Part shown: positions 9,001 to 10,071 of the stretch, one piece after another
Numbering within the stretch: position 1 is the stretch's first letter
Layout: every line of letters begins with the position of its first letter
Assembly: GCA_029263435.1 (NCBI GenBank)
Contig: JAJCXL010000224.1
Coordinates: forward strand, 1 to 10,071
Length of the DNA stretch: 10,071 nucleotides
Direction: 5' to 3'
Origin: Acidobacteriota bacterium
GTDB taxonomy: Bacteria > Acidobacteriota > Vicinamibacteria > Marinacidobacterales > SMYC01
The notes under the pieces: model-generated
Seen by the model: only the letters and a program-made list of their open reading frames with translations
What the model was told of the DNA's origin: nothing
Database searches by the model: none
Program-made: the position numbers and the translations under genes

Positions 9001-9193
9001 CATCGGGCGACGAGGAGTCGTAGGGGGCGCTCACCCACATACTGTTGGACGAAAAGCTGGGCATGAACTCGAGCGGCAGCCGAGTCAGCGAGAGATAGCC
9101 GAGCACGAAGATGCCGAGCACGATCATCGTCATGGTGACGCGCCTCTCGACGGCGAATCGCGCAATCGGGTTGATGTTCTCTTTATCGGTCAA
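6062..9193 (-). CDS. RND efflux permease, HAE1/AcrB-like (first permease of the operon), TTG start
   Basis: Inner-membrane RND pump subunit of 1043 residues. I place the start at TTG 9193-9191 because GGAGG stands 8 bases before it and the protein then begins directly with the normal leader NPIARFAVERRVTM. A longer frame back to 9238 would add 15 residues lacking any RND character and deeper overlap with the upstream gene. Motifs: TM1 about 21-38, LFLRKVRTT (354-362) at TM2, GMLVDNSVVVIES (406-418) at TM4, GVVVNNAIVLI (928-938) at TM10 and LRPILMT (963-969) at TM11. As in the other permease, the AcrB Asp-Asp pair is Asp410-Asn411, the TM10 lysine position is Asn, and the TM11 Arg964 is kept. 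The second porter half has a Gly/Arg-rich stretch (611-623) and a Gly-rich stretch (665-674). The two permeases share family motifs but differ clearly, so this is not a recent duplication. Substrate unknown. Confidence 0.95.
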   Translation of the reverse strand: MTDKENINPIARFAVERRVTMTMIVLGIFVLGYLSLTRLPLEFMPSFSSNSMWVSAPYDSSSPDEVERLIVRPLEDIMGTINGIETLTATASANEGSVNITFKDNVDMDLAAVEVRDRIDRVRHLLPDDLRQVRIRRFQSTDIPVYRFHLSADWERERLYEFTEQVLQRRLERLEGVASVEVRGIRKREVQVQLVPSRMQAAGVDARDVTAVLRNNHVNMSGGYIKEGSRKLVVRAVGQLHTVDEIKQLPVGAVGVRLKDIADVSYTYPRQDDYNFLNDQEAVTLSVYKASTANLLGVVDGAKEEIAAVLALPAAEGLETRVLQDSSIDVRQGLGQLRNAGLIGGVLAVLFLFLFLRKVRTTALVAISIPISIILTFVILYFLRQAGVVSTTLNVISLMGLMLAVGMLVDNSVVVIESISRHFTDLKEDPKTAALRGTTEVAMPIIASTLTTMCVFIPMIFLGTTGGGFMRFMLDVGITICIVMVASLLVALTVVPMVATLLLGGERKDEPKLAIALSRGYGHVIGFTLRHRFVFVVAIVGMLYGSYLLLGTIERTFSPRTMARQISINVDTPRSYTLDQTQELYTQVASLLNEKRDELEISDVVYRYSRSGGRSRGGWRGGRKFDIYLLDEEIAQRPVREVRDEIRNLLPVVPGVDFKIAQSSGHGPGGGGFGVNLDLKGDDMAVLELVAERVVKALSETSWARDVDSSLDSGTDEIHVSVDRERAGQTGLSTQAVAFSISNALSSRPVSRLSADDREVDLVVQFREEDRETLDQLKKMPIFSSGSSQSIGSMADFEMTQGPSTIERENKLSKLSITANTNTAGASFSMMGQVRGIMNGISLPPGYEWSFGRSFRFAQDDFGSAIFALVFALMLIYLIMAALFESFVQPFTIMFAIPFAFIGVGIGLKLTNQPLDNMANMGLIILIGVVVNNAIVLIAHINHLRWQGMNRDEAIVLGGSHRLRPILMTAMTTVLGLFPMVAPLIFPGLLGSVEGRAGNWAPVGLVILAGLTTSTFLTLVIIPTIYSLVDDCGRFFGKVVRQA

Positions 9194-9599
9194 CGTGCCG
9201 GCCTCCACGGTTCTTGTCACGCTCCGCGAGCATCTCATCGAACCGCGCGTTTTGTTCTTCGGTCAAGACGGCGCGGATATCGTTACGAAATTGCGCTCGC
9301 AGGGTCTCGAACTCGAGCCGCGAGTCCTTCCAGAACTGGCGTGCGACCTCATGATTTTCGCTCATGGCTTGCTCGACCGCCACCGCTTGAGCGTCTTCCA
9401 AATCCAGCTCGCTTCTGAGCTTCTCCATCAAGCGTCGGCCGTGATCGCGATGATCGCGGCCTCCGCGGCGCTCAACGCGATCGCTGGAAAAAACCGACGG
9501 CACGAGTAGCAGACGATCGATGAGGATACCGGCGCCGATGCCGAGCACGAGGGTCGAGACCAGCGTTACCGACATCCACTTTCGGGCAGCTGTCACCAT
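9183..9599 (-). CDS. Membrane-anchored Spy/CpxP/CnrX-like periplasmic protein (LTxxQ family), possible envelope or metal sensor
   Basis: Protein of 138 residues with one N-terminal membrane segment (about 10-33, probably an uncleaved anchor) and a charged, helical periplasmic part. It has two LTxxQ-like motifs, LEDAQ (67-71) and LTEEQ (112-116), the hallmark of the Spy/CpxP fold, which also includes the metal sensors CnrX and ZraP. A His/Arg-rich stretch (GGRDHRDHGRR, 46-56) follows the anchor; with His83 and the other acidic residues it could bind metal, but this is not shown. AAGGAG 7 bases before the ATG fixes the start. It lies 32 bases after the anti-sigma gene and overlaps the permease gene by 11 bases. 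By analogy with CnrX it may modulate the anti-sigma factor; a chaperone role like Spy is the alternative. Some family members are annotated as heavy-metal resistance proteins. Confidence 0.8.
   Translation of the reverse strand: MVTAARKWMSVTLVSTLVLGIGAGILIDRLLLVPSVFSSDRVERRGGRDHRDHGRRLMEKLRSELDLEDAQAVAVEQAMSENHEVARQFWKDSRLEFETLRAQFRNDIRAVLTEEQNARFDEMLAERDKNRGGRHVDR
9202..9206 (-). promoter_or_regulatory. Strong ribosome binding site that decides the TTG start of the first permease
   Basis: The minus strand reads GGAGG, 8 bases before the TTG at 9193-9191. It lies inside the last codons of the upstream LTxxQ gene, whose TAA ends at 9183. Neither in-frame candidate upstream (the GTG at 9208 and the ATG at 9238) has a comparable site, so this element is the main reason for the start chosen. 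Confidence 0.75.
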
Positions 9600-9606
9600 G
9601 TCGATT

Positions 9607-9612
9607 CTCCTT
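9607..9612 (-). promoter_or_regulatory. Ribosome binding site of the LTxxQ gene
   Basis: The minus strand reads AAGGAG, 7 bases before the ATG at 9599-9597. This is the best Shine-Dalgarno match in the window and lies in the 32-base gap after the anti-sigma stop codon. Confidence 0.75.
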
Positions 9613-9631
9613 CGTGAATTTCCACTCGAGC

Positions 9632-10071
9632 TTAAGGAAGCTCGTCGGGAAACGGCTCGATAGCGATTGTGAGAACGGACTCGGAGCCCGCTTCAAGGGC
9701 GACCGGATCTCCAAGAGCTTCCAGCTCGATCTGTTGGATCGCATCGCCATCGGTCGATGAAACGACGAGGATGGCCGCGACCAGCATTGCCGCGGCCAAT
9801 GGAACGAGGCCGAACGCGAGCTTCTTCCACTTCAAACAGGTCACGTAGCTGGCGAGAGGCTCGGTCGTACGAGCGCTTCTAGCCTCACGGAAGCGGACGA
9901 TGAAGCCTGGGTCGGGCTCTATGTCAGGGAACGGAACCGATCGACACGCCGCGACGAAACCGCCACACTCGGTGCAAGCTTCGACGTGTGCCGCGACCTC
10001 ACGAGCCTCTCCCGGCTCGAGCTCTCCATCCATCCACGCGGATAGCCGACTGTCAGTTTTTAGGCACTGCA
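9632..10071 (-). CDS. Zinc-binding transmembrane anti-sigma factor (5' end cut by window edge)
   Basis: The frame stays open to the right edge, giving 145 visible residues; the ATG at 10033 is internal, because conserved family sequence (CLKTDSRLSAW) precedes it. The visible part has the zinc anti-sigma (ZAS) signature: Cys2, then His28-x3-Cys32-x2-Cys35, with 25 residues between Cys2 and His28, the spacing known from RsrA. LSAWMDGELEPGEA (9-22) is the typical sigma-binding helix region. One membrane segment (about 84-104) and an acidic periplasmic tail follow, ending at TAA 9634-9632. Such proteins hold an ECF sigma factor at the inner membrane until an envelope signal releases it. The partner sigma gene is expected just beyond the right edge. 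Extra cysteines (42, 78) could allow redox control but that is speculative. The true start is probably only a few codons outside the window. Confidence 0.85.
   Translation of the reverse strand, partial: QCLKTDSRLSAWMDGELEPGEAREVAAHVEACTECGGFVAACRSVPFPDIEPDPGFIVRFREARSARTTEPLASYVTCLKWKKLAFGLVPLAAAMLVAAILVVSSTDGDAIQQIELEALGDPVALEAGSESVLTIAIEPFPDELP

Noticed and set aside
9111..9509. 132-codon plus-strand frame opposite the LTxxQ gene
   Set aside because: The minus-strand gene has a strong ribosome site and LTxxQ motifs; the plus frame has neither.
9472..9750. 92-codon minus-strand frame spanning the anti-sigma and LTxxQ genes
   Set aside because: It overlaps both real genes out of frame and crosses their boundary; no motif.

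Overview
All supported genes lie on the minus strand, so the window is read from right to left. The DNA is GC-rich. The encoded envelope parts (a membrane anti-sigma factor, a periplasmic Spy/CnrX-like protein, a lipoprotein efflux adaptor and two RND permeases) point to a Gram-negative (diderm) bacterium. The Gly/Pro-rich adaptor and the FprA-type reductase would fit groups such as Acidobacteriota, Gemmatimonadota or Myxococcota, but the sequence alone does not settle the phylum.

Layout in transcription order: (1) a zinc-binding anti-sigma factor cut by the right edge (10071-9632); (2) a small membrane-anchored protein with Spy/CpxP/CnrX-type LTxxQ motifs (9599-9183); (3) a first RND permease with a TTG start that overlaps the previous gene by 11 bases (9193-6062); (4) a lipoprotein membrane-fusion (adaptor) protein (6040-4697); (5) a second RND permease (4678-1511); (6) after a gap of about 100 bases with a hairpin and a possible -10 box, an adrenodoxin-reductase/FprA-type ferredoxin-NADP+ reductase (1409-1) that loses only its last residues to the left edge.

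Genes 1 to 5 are tightly spaced (gaps of 32, -11, 21 and 18 bases) and look like one operon. The anti-sigma factor and the LTxxQ protein resemble the sensing part of cnr-type systems (anti-sigma plus periplasmic sensor next to an RND pump). An ECF sigma gene would be expected just beyond the right edge. One adaptor sits between two different permeases, so they may share it or form a mixed pump, as in MdtABC. No TolC-type outer-membrane channel is encoded here. The reductase is a redox-metabolism gene and probably a separate transcription unit.

I see no RNA genes, insertion sequences, CRISPR arrays or other mobile elements. The window is mostly an ordinary envelope-stress/efflux locus. The most unusual points are an extra hydrophobic stretch in the second permease, Gly/Arg-rich inserts in the first, and a helical MTPEQ tail on the adaptor.
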